NCBI GenBank assembly: GCA_002499525.1
Contig: DAMC01000017.1
Coordinates: 1-17,815, forward strand
Direction: 5' to 3'
Source of the DNA: Nitrosopumilales archaeon UBA218
GTDB lineage: Archaea; Thermoproteota; Nitrososphaeria; Nitrososphaerales; Nitrosopumilaceae
Length of the DNA: 17,815 nt
Positions 1 through 6,539 of this stretch are shown here, in pieces (the stretch's first letter is position 1; each line of letters opens with the position of its first letter). The position numbers and the translations under genes are program-made. The notes under the pieces were generated by a model. It was given only the letters and a program-made list of their open reading frames with translations, was not told the DNA's origin and did no database searches.

Positions 1-108
1 GTGGGCATGATTACAGCGTCTGATATTGTTAGAATGTGTAGCATAGGATGTGATTCTGAGATGAGAAAAGTCACAGAACAAATTCTAATGAGAATTAAAC
101 CGCATTGA
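1..108 (+). CDS. CBS-domain protein, C-terminal fragment (5' end outside window)
   Basis: The reading frame is open from base 1 to a TGA at 106-108 and encodes 35 residues beginning VGMITASDIVRM. The G-(M/I)-I-T-x-(S/T)-D-I-V pattern is the last beta strand and helix of a CBS module, the same signature that ends the other CBS proteins of this window. CBS pairs usually bind adenosine nucleotides or AdoMet and act as energy sensors. The short tail (two Cys, then basic residues) shows no further domain. The protein's partner domains lie outside the window, so its specific role cannot be told. It stops 8 bp before the convergent phosphoribosyltransferase gene. Confidence 0.75.
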   Translation: MGMITASDIVRMCSIGCDSEMRKVTEQILMRIKPH

Positions 109-116
109 TATTCGTG

Positions 117-536
117 TTAAGAAAAATTAGAAATTCCTCTCTCAAACCTATCCCAAGGAAATACAATATATTCTGAATTTTCTGTTTGCTTTGCATATAT
201 CAGTTGTTTTGGATATTGATTCTTTCTTCTTGCAAAAAATGTCGCAAAAACTAGGGTATCCGGATTCTCTGCTCTGGGCATAATTTTTCTAAATGTCTCA
301 CCAGTATCATAAATGTCGTCTACAAACAAAGAATCTTCAGGAATGGTTTCCTCGTCAACTAAAATCTGTCTGATATCGAGTCTGTCCGCAACTAGACGTG
401 CAGGGACAAGACCTCCGCGGCTTATGGTGTATATTGCTCTGAACTGTTTTTTGGATTCTAGTATCTTCGTCACTAAAATTTCCGCACATTTCTCAATCTC
501 ATTCCAATCTTTTAGTGAATTTTCCTGACTTGTCAT
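117..536 (-). CDS. Purine-type (xanthine/guanine-like) phosphoribosyltransferase
   Basis: This 139-residue protein carries the type I PRTase signature: the PRPP-binding loop FVDDIYDTGET at about residues 71-81 and the earlier SRGGLVPARLVADRL segment (about 39-53), where the purine PRTase PPi loop lies. The C-terminal FPWDRFERG resembles the closing segment of archaeal and bacterial XGPRT-like enzymes. The likely reaction is transfer of phosphoribose from PRPP to a purine base (salvage); the exact base cannot be read from sequence. I chose the ATG at 534-536 because the homologous part starts there and a TATA-like box (559-566) sits about 26 bp upstream. The ATG at 585-587 would add 17 residues (MSFNCRETYTGK...) that do not look like the family. 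It lies divergent to the UspA gene at 640. Confidence 0.8.
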   Translation of the reverse strand: MTSQENSLKDWNEIEKCAEILVTKILESKKQFRAIYTISRGGLVPARLVADRLDIRQILVDEETIPEDSLFVDDIYDTGETFRKIMPRAENPDTLVFATFFARRKNQYPKQLIYAKQTENSEYIVFPWDRFERGISNFS

Positions 537-558
537 ATTGCATGTATAATATTTTCCT

Positions 559-566
559 GTATATGT
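559..566 (-). promoter_or_regulatory. TATA-like box for the phosphoribosyltransferase gene
   Basis: On the minus strand this reads ACATATAC, centred about 26 bp upstream of the ATG at 536. This is the archaeal TATA-to-TSS distance and fits a leaderless transcript starting at that ATG. The match to consensus is modest. Confidence 0.35.
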
Positions 567-639
567 TTCCCTGCAGTTGAAACTCATTATTGATAATTTG
601 ACCTGAATTTATCTATCATTAATAGAAAAATAATTTCTA

Positions 640-1074
640 TTGCATAGTATACAAACAATTCTCGTTCCACTTGATGGTTCTGATAACTCGTTTAGAGCAT
701 TAAATCTGGCAATATCTCTGGCTAAAAAATTAGAAGCAAAAATAACTCTGATGTATTGTGTTAGTATATTCCCTAGTATTGAAGTTCAAATTGTAGATCC
801 GATTAAATGTCAAATTGAAGAAAGAAAATTTGCTGAGAGCATTTTAGATAAGGCAGAAAAAATATGCAAACAGTACGATATATTTCTAAAAAGGATTATT
901 GATTATGGAACTCCTGGATATACCATAATTCGTTTCATTAAAACCAAAAGTAATAAAATCGATCTGGTAATAATTGGTTCAAGAGGTAGAAGTACAGCCA
1001 AGGAAATCTTTTTGGGAAGCGTTTCCAACTATGTTCTCCATAAATCACCAGTCCCTGTCATGGTTGTAAAGTGA
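640..1074 (+). CDS. Universal stress protein A (UspA) domain protein
   Basis: This 144-residue single-domain Usp opens with ILVPLDGSDNSFRALNLA, the conserved first strand and Asp of the fold. It has the ATP-binding signature G-2x-G-9x-G-S intact near the C-terminus (GSRG, nine residues, then GSVSNYV) and ends in the typical PVPVMVVK strand. It is expected to be a cytoplasmic ATP-binding homodimer with a stress-linked role; the precise function is not known for this subfamily. The start is TTG at 640; an in-frame TAA at 631-633 rules out a longer form and no ATG fits the fold. An AT-rich box (about 605-614) lies 26-30 bp upstream. It is the first of three Usp genes here and closest in motif to the one at 14027. 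Confidence 0.9.
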   Translation: MHSIQTILVPLDGSDNSFRALNLAISLAKKLEAKITLMYCVSIFPSIEVQIVDPIKCQIEERKFAESILDKAEKICKQYDIFLKRIIDYGTPGYTIIRFIKTKSNKIDLVIIGSRGRSTAKEIFLGSVSNYVLHKSPVPVMVVK

Positions 1075-1128
1075 ATCTATGAATACCAAAACCAAAATTG
1101 ATTTAAGATATAAAGTGGTATACTAACC

Positions 1129-1890
1129 GTGAAACTCGCAAACAAAGTTGCCATAATTACTGGAGCCTCAAGCGATATTGGTACTGACATTTCCAAAAGA
1201 TTCGTTGAGGAAGGTGCTACTGTGATAATGCTTGGAAGAAATTTGAAATCTCTGGATAAATCTCGTTCTCTAATAAAAAATAATAATTCTGCAATAACAA
1301 TGTCTTGCGACATTAATAATCAATCACAAGTCCAAAGTGTTATGGAACAAATTGTTGAAAAGTATGGCAGAATTGATATTTTAGTAAACAATGCAGCAAA
1401 AATCAACGATGCTATTCACTTTCATGAAATGAAGGAATCAGATATTGCAGATCTTGTCAACACGAATATTGTTGGCACTTTTAACATAACTAAGGCAGCC
1501 ATTTCAAAAATGATCGAAAACAAAAATGGTTCCATCATTAACATTGGGTCAATTTCTAGTGAAAGAGCCATTCCCAGAGTACATTTAGCTGTATATTCTG
1601 CAACAAAGGCGGCAATTTCCATGTTCACAAAATCAATCGCAGTAGAATATGCTAGAAAAAATATCCGCTGCAACTGTTTGAATCTTGGAATTATTAACGC
1701 TGGTATGATCAAGCCTTACCTTGAAGATCCTCAGGCACGCAAAGTATTGGAAGAACGACAACCGCTTAATCGAATAGGCGATCCTGAAGATGTATCCAAG
1801 GCAGCAGTATTCTTGGCATCCGATGACGCCAAATGGATTACAGGAACAATTCTGAACATTGATGGCGGTAAATCTGCCTCTGAAGGATAA
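1129..1890 (+). CDS. Short-chain dehydrogenase/reductase (FabG-like)
   Basis: At 253 residues this is a classical SDR in length and layout. The cofactor loop TGASSDIG (11-18) follows a hydrophobic strand, NNAA (87-90) is the stabilising motif, and Asn113, Ser143/144, Tyr156 and Lys160 (YSATK) fit the catalytic tetrad. The C-terminal ILNIDGGK is typical of FabG-like members. The reaction should be NAD(P)(H)-dependent oxidation or reduction of an alcohol/ketone; the substrate cannot be assigned. GRN at 37-39 after strand 2 favours NADPH (inference). The middle glycine of TGxxxGxG is Asp16, which is unusual. The start is GTG at 1129, 54 bp after the UspA stop, with a TTTAAGAT box about 24 bp upstream, so it can be transcribed on its own. 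Confidence 0.88.
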   Translation: MKLANKVAIITGASSDIGTDISKRFVEEGATVIMLGRNLKSLDKSRSLIKNNNSAITMSCDINNQSQVQSVMEQIVEKYGRIDILVNNAAKINDAIHFHEMKESDIADLVNTNIVGTFNITKAAISKMIENKNGSIINIGSISSERAIPRVHLAVYSATKAAISMFTKSIAVEYARKNIRCNCLNLGIINAGMIKPYLEDPQARKVLEERQPLNRIGDPEDVSKAAVFLASDDAKWITGTILNIDGGKSASEG

Positions 1891-2031
1891 ATTGAATTTT
1901 GGATAACTGAAAATCACACCATAATAATCAAAATAATATCAGGAAAAACATCAGTACATTTTCATTTGAATTACCCAATAATCTATCATGAATTTTACAA
2001 TGTATTTTCAAGATTTAATCTTCTAGATGTG
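1891..2031. other. Convergent intergenic gap without a recognisable gene
   Basis: This 141-bp AT-rich spacer lies between the 3' ends of the SDR gene and the four-CBS gene. I see no tRNA-like fold, no strong hairpin and no reading frame with family features. Short T-rich runs could serve termination on either strand, but none is striking. Confidence 0.4.
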
Positions 2032-2886
2032 CTAACCTGCAATTGCTCTAACAATATCTGACTTGGTGATGATGCCACACAAGAGGGATTTTTTGATTAC
2101 CGGTAATCCACTAATGCCATTTCTTATCATCACTAATACGGCAGTAGAGACATCTTCATTGTAATTTACGGTTGTAGGGTTTGGAGTCATAATATCTTCC
2201 GCTCTAAATGATAGGATGTATGATAATTGATTCATTTTGAATTCATCAGGATGTGTATTGTCCCTGTATCGCTTTACTTCCATAGGATCTGCAAACTCTC
2301 TTATCCATCTTGGCATCTTTGCTGGTAAGAAATCACGGTTTGTAATTATGCCTACAGGTTTTTTATTTCTCTGAACAACTATGCGTGAAATGCGGTGTTT
2401 TACTAGAAGATTTTCTACCAATAAAAGCGAGTCTGCAGGCATTACGGTTATGACATTACGTGTCATAATTTCTAATACCTTTACCATTTCAACGGATTGT
2501 GTTAAAAACACCGAGGCAAGATCTGTCTTTGTTATAATCCCAGAGAGATTTCCATTATCTAAGACAAGCACTGAACTTATCCTGTTATTTCTCATCAGAT
2601 TTGCACAATCGTAAACAGTACCTTTCTTTGTTATTGTAATTAGCTTTTTTGACATGAAGTCTTTCACAAGAATCTTTTCTATAGTGACTGGCCGTGTTTT
2701 GTAAATTGCTCGAACAAAGTCTTTTTCTGTGATAATGCCCACAGGTTTTTTGTTATTATCTAGTACTGGGAGTCGTCCAACTCTGTGCTTTAGCAAGATC
2801 TCCCTGGCTTCCAAAAATGTCATGTTTTCGGTAACCGTTATGGGATTTCTTATTACCTGATCAAGACTTGAATTTTTCAACTTCAT
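2032..2886 (-). CDS. Four-CBS-domain protein (two Bateman modules)
   Basis: The 284-residue protein is made wholly of four CBS motifs. Each has a V/P-x-TV entry strand and a GIIT-x-x-D exit: VGIITEKDFVRA, SGIITKTDLASV, VGIITNRDFLPA and CGIITKSDIVRA. No catalytic, DNA-binding or membrane domain is attached, so it is likely a stand-alone cytoplasmic ligand sensor acting on a partner protein. The ligand (AMP, ADP, ATP or AdoMet) cannot be read from sequence. I chose the ATG at 2884-2886. A TTG 12 bp further upstream is possible, but a TATTTAAA box at 2909-2916 is centred 26 bp from the ATG, fitting a leaderless mRNA. It is divergent from the CBS-RaiA-like operon and 111 bp away from it, so the two may share control. 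Confidence 0.88.
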   Translation of the reverse strand: MKLKNSSLDQVIRNPITVTENMTFLEAREILLKHRVGRLPVLDNNKKPVGIITEKDFVRAIYKTRPVTIEKILVKDFMSKKLITITKKGTVYDCANLMRNNRISSVLVLDNGNLSGIITKTDLASVFLTQSVEMVKVLEIMTRNVITVMPADSLLLVENLLVKHRISRIVVQRNKKPVGIITNRDFLPAKMPRWIREFADPMEVKRYRDNTHPDEFKMNQLSYILSFRAEDIMTPNPTTVNYNEDVSTAVLVMIRNGISGLPVIKKSLLCGIITKSDIVRAIAG

Positions 2887-2908
2887 CAAGTAAATCAATG
2901 ACTTGTTT

Positions 2909-2916
2909 TTTAAATA
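2909..2916 (-). promoter_or_regulatory. TATA box of the four-CBS gene
   Basis: On the minus strand this reads TATTTAAA. Its centre is about 26 bp upstream of the ATG at 2886. It is one of the clearest TATA boxes in the window and decides the start codon in favour of the ATG. Confidence 0.55.
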
Positions 2917-2968
2917 TGGAGACTAGAATTTCATTTCTGAATATCATAAATGAAAATTGTATCACTTG

Positions 2969-2977
2969 TTTAATTTA
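2969..2977 (+). promoter_or_regulatory. TATA-like box of the CBS-RaiA/PAC2/Hsp20 operon
   Basis: TTTAATTTA is centred about 25 bp upstream of the ATG at 2998, with no Shine-Dalgarno motif between. This fits a leaderless operon mRNA. Confidence 0.5.
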
Positions 2978-2997
2978 TCAAATATGAGAAAAAAACC

Positions 2998-4146
2998 ATG
3001 AGCCTAGAACTAATTCATGAACATTTTCTTGACATCATGAATAAAAAAATAGACACTTTGATTTCAAAACCAACCCTCATTGATTCCTCCAGAACAATTT
3101 CCAACGTCATGAGTGCTCTCACAGAGAATGATTCGTTTGATGCATTCTGTATTGAAAAAGGCGTAACGCTTTGCGTAAATTCAAGGGATCTTCTCCTCGG
3201 AAAAGATATCGCCAATATGAAAGTCAGACCGTTTTTACATCCTATTGCGAGCCTAAAAAGAGGCGATCTTGTAGAAAAAGCGGTTAACATACTAACACAT
3301 AACAGAATTCGTTCCGTGCCGGTTTTAGATGATGGAAATATTATTGGAGTTGTTCGCGCAAAGGACATTCTTCAACTCATATCTGAACTTGACAACAAAT
3401 GGATAAAGGCTAATCAATTTTTTACTCCCAATCCAGTAGTTATTGATAAAAAAGCGGCTCTCTCATCTGCAAGAAAAATCATGACAACAAAGAGATTTGA
3501 TCATCTACCCGTAGTTGACGGTAACAAAGTTCTCCAAGTCCTAACCTCGTATCATCTACTTCAGACAATTCTCCCACCAGAGCGGGTTGGTAGGAAAGAC
3601 ATAGGCTCCAAACAAATTCACAAGCTCGAATCACAAGTAGGAAACATTGGAACAAACAGAATGGCAAGCTGCTATCCATATGATGATTTGAGTGCTGTTG
3701 TAGATTCAATGCTCCATTCAGATACAACGTTTTGTCTTGTTACACTCCGTGACAGCTTACAAGGGATCATAACATATAGAGACATACTAAATCTACTTAG
3801 CACCAAGATAAAGAGTAACATACCTTTGTTTATTGTCGGCATGCCAAAAGAAGACAATGCAAATATCATCAAAGAAAAATTCACAAAAACTTTGGACAAA
3901 CTGCAAAAAGTCTATCCCGATGTCCAAGAAGCTAAAGTTCACGTTAAGAAATTACATGGTACTGGAAGCAGATTCAATTATGAAGTCTCTGCTACAATAA
4001 TCACACCACACCAGAGATACATGTTTTCGAGAATTGGATTTGATCTTAGCAAGGTATTCGATGAAATTTCTGGCCGTATAATGAGATTATTGGCAAAACG
4101 TGGAAAGAAACGATACAGATTCAGCATCAGAAAGTTATCTAAATGA
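2998..4146 (+). CDS. CBS-domain protein with C-terminal RaiA/HPF-like domain, putative ribosome hibernation factor
   Basis: The 382-residue protein has a CBS array followed by a different C-terminal domain. CBS-like units lie at about 17-75 (degenerate), 78-132 (RIRSVPVLDDGNIIGVVRAKDI), 138-193 and 214-268 (QGIITYRDIL). Residues 275-380 give the beta-alpha-beta-beta-beta-alpha order of the RaiA/HPF (S30AE) fold: strand IPLFIVGMP; helix ANIIKEKFTKTLDKLQKVYPD; strands with VQEAKVHVKKL and FNYEVSATIITP; then helix DLSKVFDEISGRIMRLLAKR ending in a basic stretch. That fold blocks the 30S decoding site in bacterial hibernation factors. The inferred role is nucleotide-gated ribosome inactivation. 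The stop overlaps the PAC2 start by 4 bp (ATGA). The ATG start fits the TATA box at 2969. The CBS call is firm; the RaiA-like call rests on topology read by eye. Confidence 0.75.
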   Translation: MSLELIHEHFLDIMNKKIDTLISKPTLIDSSRTISNVMSALTENDSFDAFCIEKGVTLCVNSRDLLLGKDIANMKVRPFLHPIASLKRGDLVEKAVNILTHNRIRSVPVLDDGNIIGVVRAKDILQLISELDNKWIKANQFFTPNPVVIDKKAALSSARKIMTTKRFDHLPVVDGNKVLQVLTSYHLLQTILPPERVGRKDIGSKQIHKLESQVGNIGTNRMASCYPYDDLSAVVDSMLHSDTTFCLVTLRDSLQGIITYRDILNLLSTKIKSNIPLFIVGMPKEDNANIIKEKFTKTLDKLQKVYPDVQEAKVHVKKLHGTGSRFNYEVSATIITPHQRYMFSRIGFDLSKVFDEISGRIMRLLAKRGKKRYRFSIRKLSK

Positions 4147-4892
4147 ATAAACGCAAGCTAGCCAAAGTTTACAGGACTGATATCAAGAATTTGCCTGAAA
4201 AATTTCTTCTCTTGGGTTTTCCAGGTAATGGACTGATTGGAACATTCACTATCTCATATCTAATATCTCATCTGCAAATGAAGCTCGTCGGAGACATCAA
4301 TCATCCTGACATGCCTCCAACGTTATTTGTTGAAAATGGCGAGGTTCTCAGCCCAATTAGAATATACCAAAAAGACAACATCTATGCAATAATTTCAGAC
4401 ATTCCGGTATTTCCAGAGATTGCTTCTGATTTTGTTGCATCAATTGCAGAGTTTTGTCTCAAGAGCAAGATCAACCGAGTAGTTGTTCCCAGCGGAGTAG
4501 ATACACAAAGTACTGATAACAAAGACCTGAAAACATATGGACTTGCAACAGATGAATCATTCGAAAAAATAATGTATGAAAATGACATACCAAAATTTAT
4601 CTCAGGTTCAATAATTGGTACTGACGCAACTGTAATTCTGACTTTTAAAAATTATAAAATTCCATTATTGATGATGTATACGTCATGCCACCCATTCTTT
4701 CCTGATCCGCAGGCCTCTGTCGCTGCCATTTCATCTCTTGCTAAAATATTGAAAATACAGGTTGATACTAGTGATATTCAAAAAAGAATCGATTATCTAA
4801 AAATTCAACACAAAAATCTAATGCAAGAAACACTTGATGCGCTTCAACCAGAAAAACAATTGCCGTCAAAGATACCTCCTATCTATCGGTGA
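4143..4892 (+). CDS. PAC2-family proteasome assembly chaperone homologue (PbaA/PbaB-like)
   Basis: The 249-residue protein has PAC2-family hallmarks: LLLGFPGNGLIG near residue 28, a VVVPSGVD strand-loop in the middle, and HPFFPDPQASVAAISSLAKIL at about 184-204, followed by a helical C-terminal part. Archaeal members of this superfamily assemble on or cap the 20S core particle. The protein ends PPIYR, which fits the HbYX motif (hydrophobic-Tyr-any residue at the very C-terminus) that docks activators and chaperones such as PbaA into proteasome alpha-ring pockets. The start overlaps the upstream stop (ATGA) and its own stop overlaps the Hsp20 GTG, so the three genes are very likely translationally coupled. 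No TM segment or signal peptide is visible. The exact activity (assembly versus activation) is inferred. Confidence 0.82.
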   Translation: MNKRKLAKVYRTDIKNLPEKFLLLGFPGNGLIGTFTISYLISHLQMKLVGDINHPDMPPTLFVENGEVLSPIRIYQKDNIYAIISDIPVFPEIASDFVASIAEFCLKSKINRVVVPSGVDTQSTDNKDLKTYGLATDESFEKIMYENDIPKFISGSIIGTDATVILTFKNYKIPLLMMYTSCHPFFPDPQASVAAISSLAKILKIQVDTSDIQKRIDYLKIQHKNLMQETLDALQPEKQLPSKIPPIYR

Positions 4893-5284
4893 TAATGGTG
4901 ACACAAGACTGGTTTAAGATTGGAATGTCTTCTTTGCCTATGATTAAACTCACAGATGACCAGGAACAAAAATGCCTTCATCCACTTTCATTTTTACGAG
5001 AATACGAATCAAAGTGGGTAATAGAATTTGATCTACCTCTGGTTGAAAAAAAAGACATCAATGTTTACTTGGACGAAGAAGGAATACTAGTTGTAGAGGC
5101 AAAACTTCGTGAAACCTATGTCGATTCTAGAGGAGATCAAAACTCCGAATATGAGTACTTCAAAAAAGGAATCGTACTTCCAAAGAACATTAATGCAAAG
5201 AATATCTCAGCGAGATTTTCTAATTCCATACTGACAATAACCGTGCCAAAGCTCTACAAGGGCACAAAAATCCAAATTCAATAA
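4889..5284 (+). CDS. Small heat shock protein (Hsp20/alpha-crystallin family)
   Basis: The 131-residue protein has an alpha-crystallin domain from about residue 36 to 120: WVIEFDLPLV, then NVYLDEEGILVVEAKL, a KKGIVLPKNI strand, and ISARFSNSILTITVPK where the family consensus is A-x-x-x-x-G-V-L. The usual Gly is Ser here. The C-terminal KIQIQ supplies the I-x-I motif that docks into a neighbouring subunit during oligomer assembly. Role: ATP-independent holdase for unfolding proteins in the cytoplasm. The start is either GTG at 4889 (GTGA overlap with the PAC2 stop) or ATG at 4895; no spaced Shine-Dalgarno decides. It is the last gene of the proteostasis operon. The N-terminal arm is short (about 35 residues). 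Confidence 0.88.
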   Translation: MIMVTQDWFKIGMSSLPMIKLTDDQEQKCLHPLSFLREYESKWVIEFDLPLVEKKDINVYLDEEGILVVEAKLRETYVDSRGDQNSEYEYFKKGIVLPKNINAKNISARFSNSILTITVPKLYKGTKIQIQ

Positions 5285-5383
5285 TACAAAATATCTCGGA
5301 CTCACATAATACCAGTATTAACCCAGAAAATAATTTCGAATTTGATTTTCTTAATTCTTAAAAATAATTGTAAATTCTGGGTC

Positions 5384-6439
5384 TCAAATGACAAATTCAA
5401 ATCGTTTTTCCCTGTAACCCTTATCAAGTCCACCAACTATTGGAATCTTGTTCGAACAAAATCTGCAACAATTGTTTTCATCCAAATTCCATTCCAAAAT
5501 ATCCACACTGTAGCGACGAATTACAATTTTTTTACATTCAGAGCAATACGTACTTTCGTATGGATGACCTGGAACATTTCCTATGTATACATACTTGAGG
5601 CCTACTTGTTTTGCTATATTGTAGTGGTTTTCCAGTGTTTTGGTAGGTGTGACAGGAAAATCCATCATTTTGTAATCTGGATGAAATCTGAGAAAATGAA
5701 TTGGCATCTCAGGACCATACGTATCGTAGACAAACTGGGATAATTTTTTTGCATATTCTAAATTATCTCCGACTTTGGGAACTACAAGATCTGTTATCTC
5801 TACATGGATTTTTGTATCCTTTAGCATGGTAACTGTATCGAAGACGGGCTGAGAATTTGGTATGCCAACAAATTTTCTGACAAATTCCTTTTCGCCGTTT
5901 CCCTTAAAATCAACAGTAATGCAATCCAAGAAATCTTTCATCATTGAAACTGATTCTGGAGTACAATATCCATTAGAAACAAAAATGTTAAAGAGTCCAG
6001 CTTTTCTTGCTAAAACTCCACAGTCCCTAGCAAACTCCATGAATATGGTTGGCTCGTTGTAAGTGTACGCCATCCCATGACATCCATATTCTAGGGCTCT
6101 GCCGACAAGTTGTTCTGGAGAGTAGTCATCTCCTTCAATTTTTCGTCTTTGACTCAAATCAAAATTTTGACAGTACCTGCAAAGCCAATTGCAACCAGTA
6201 GTCCCAATTGAAAATATCTTTGTACCTGGCTTGTAATGCATTACTGGCTTTTTTTCTATTGGATCGATATGTACAGCTGCTACTTTCCCATAAACGTAAA
6301 GAACTAGTTTTCCATCCTTATTTCCACGAATACCGCACAATCCAATTTGTCCTCTACCAATTTCACAGTATCTTGCACAAGCAAGGCATCTGACCTTATC
6401 ATTGGGTAATCTTTCGTATAGAACGGCCTCCTTTTCCAT
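5384..6439 (-). CDS. amrS: AmmeMemoRadiSam-system radical SAM enzyme (AmrS type)
   Basis: The 351-residue protein binds a 4Fe-4S cluster through C83-x3-C87-x2-C90 (GCNWLCRYC), the radical SAM signature. Before it lies a Cys-rich N-terminal module (C18, C21, C25, C35: RCLACARYCEIGRGQIGLCG). At the C-terminus there are two CxxC pairs (YCSECKK and CRFCSN) that look like a metal-binding ribbon. This order matches the AmmeMemoRadiSam radical SAM family, often labelled PflA-like. In many genomes it occurs with Memo and AMMECR1 proteins; neither is in this window. The substrate is not established to my knowledge. The ATG at 6437-6439 starts the conserved part, with an AT-rich box (TTAATAT, about 6464-6470) 26 bp upstream. 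It is divergent from AdoMet synthetase, which makes its cofactor. Confidence 0.88.
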   Translation of the reverse strand: MEKEAVLYERLPNDKVRCLACARYCEIGRGQIGLCGIRGNKDGKLVLYVYGKVAAVHIDPIEKKPVMHYKPGTKIFSIGTTGCNWLCRYCQNFDLSQRRKIEGDDYSPEQLVGRALEYGCHGMAYTYNEPTIFMEFARDCGVLARKAGLFNIFVSNGYCTPESVSMMKDFLDCITVDFKGNGEKEFVRKFVGIPNSQPVFDTVTMLKDTKIHVEITDLVVPKVGDNLEYAKKLSQFVYDTYGPEMPIHFLRFHPDYKMMDFPVTPTKTLENHYNIAKQVGLKYVYIGNVPGHPYESTYCSECKKIVIRRYSVDILEWNLDENNCCRFCSNKIPIVGGLDKGYREKRFEFVI

Positions 6440-6539
6440 CGACCTCTAAATCAATATCATCGATATTAATTCGGAAAACAATTCTCAAATCTGGAAATTG
6501 TATTTTTGACTAATCTAGTGTGATGATGATTTTTATTCT

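Noticed and set aside
1891..2031. Small RNA or tRNA gene in the longest gap
   Set aside because: There is no cloverleaf, no GC-rich stem and no conserved tRNA box sequences.
5342..5743. 133-residue plus-strand frame opposite the radical SAM gene
   Set aside because: It covers the C-terminal metal-ribbon coding region of AmrS on the other strand and has no recognisable features.
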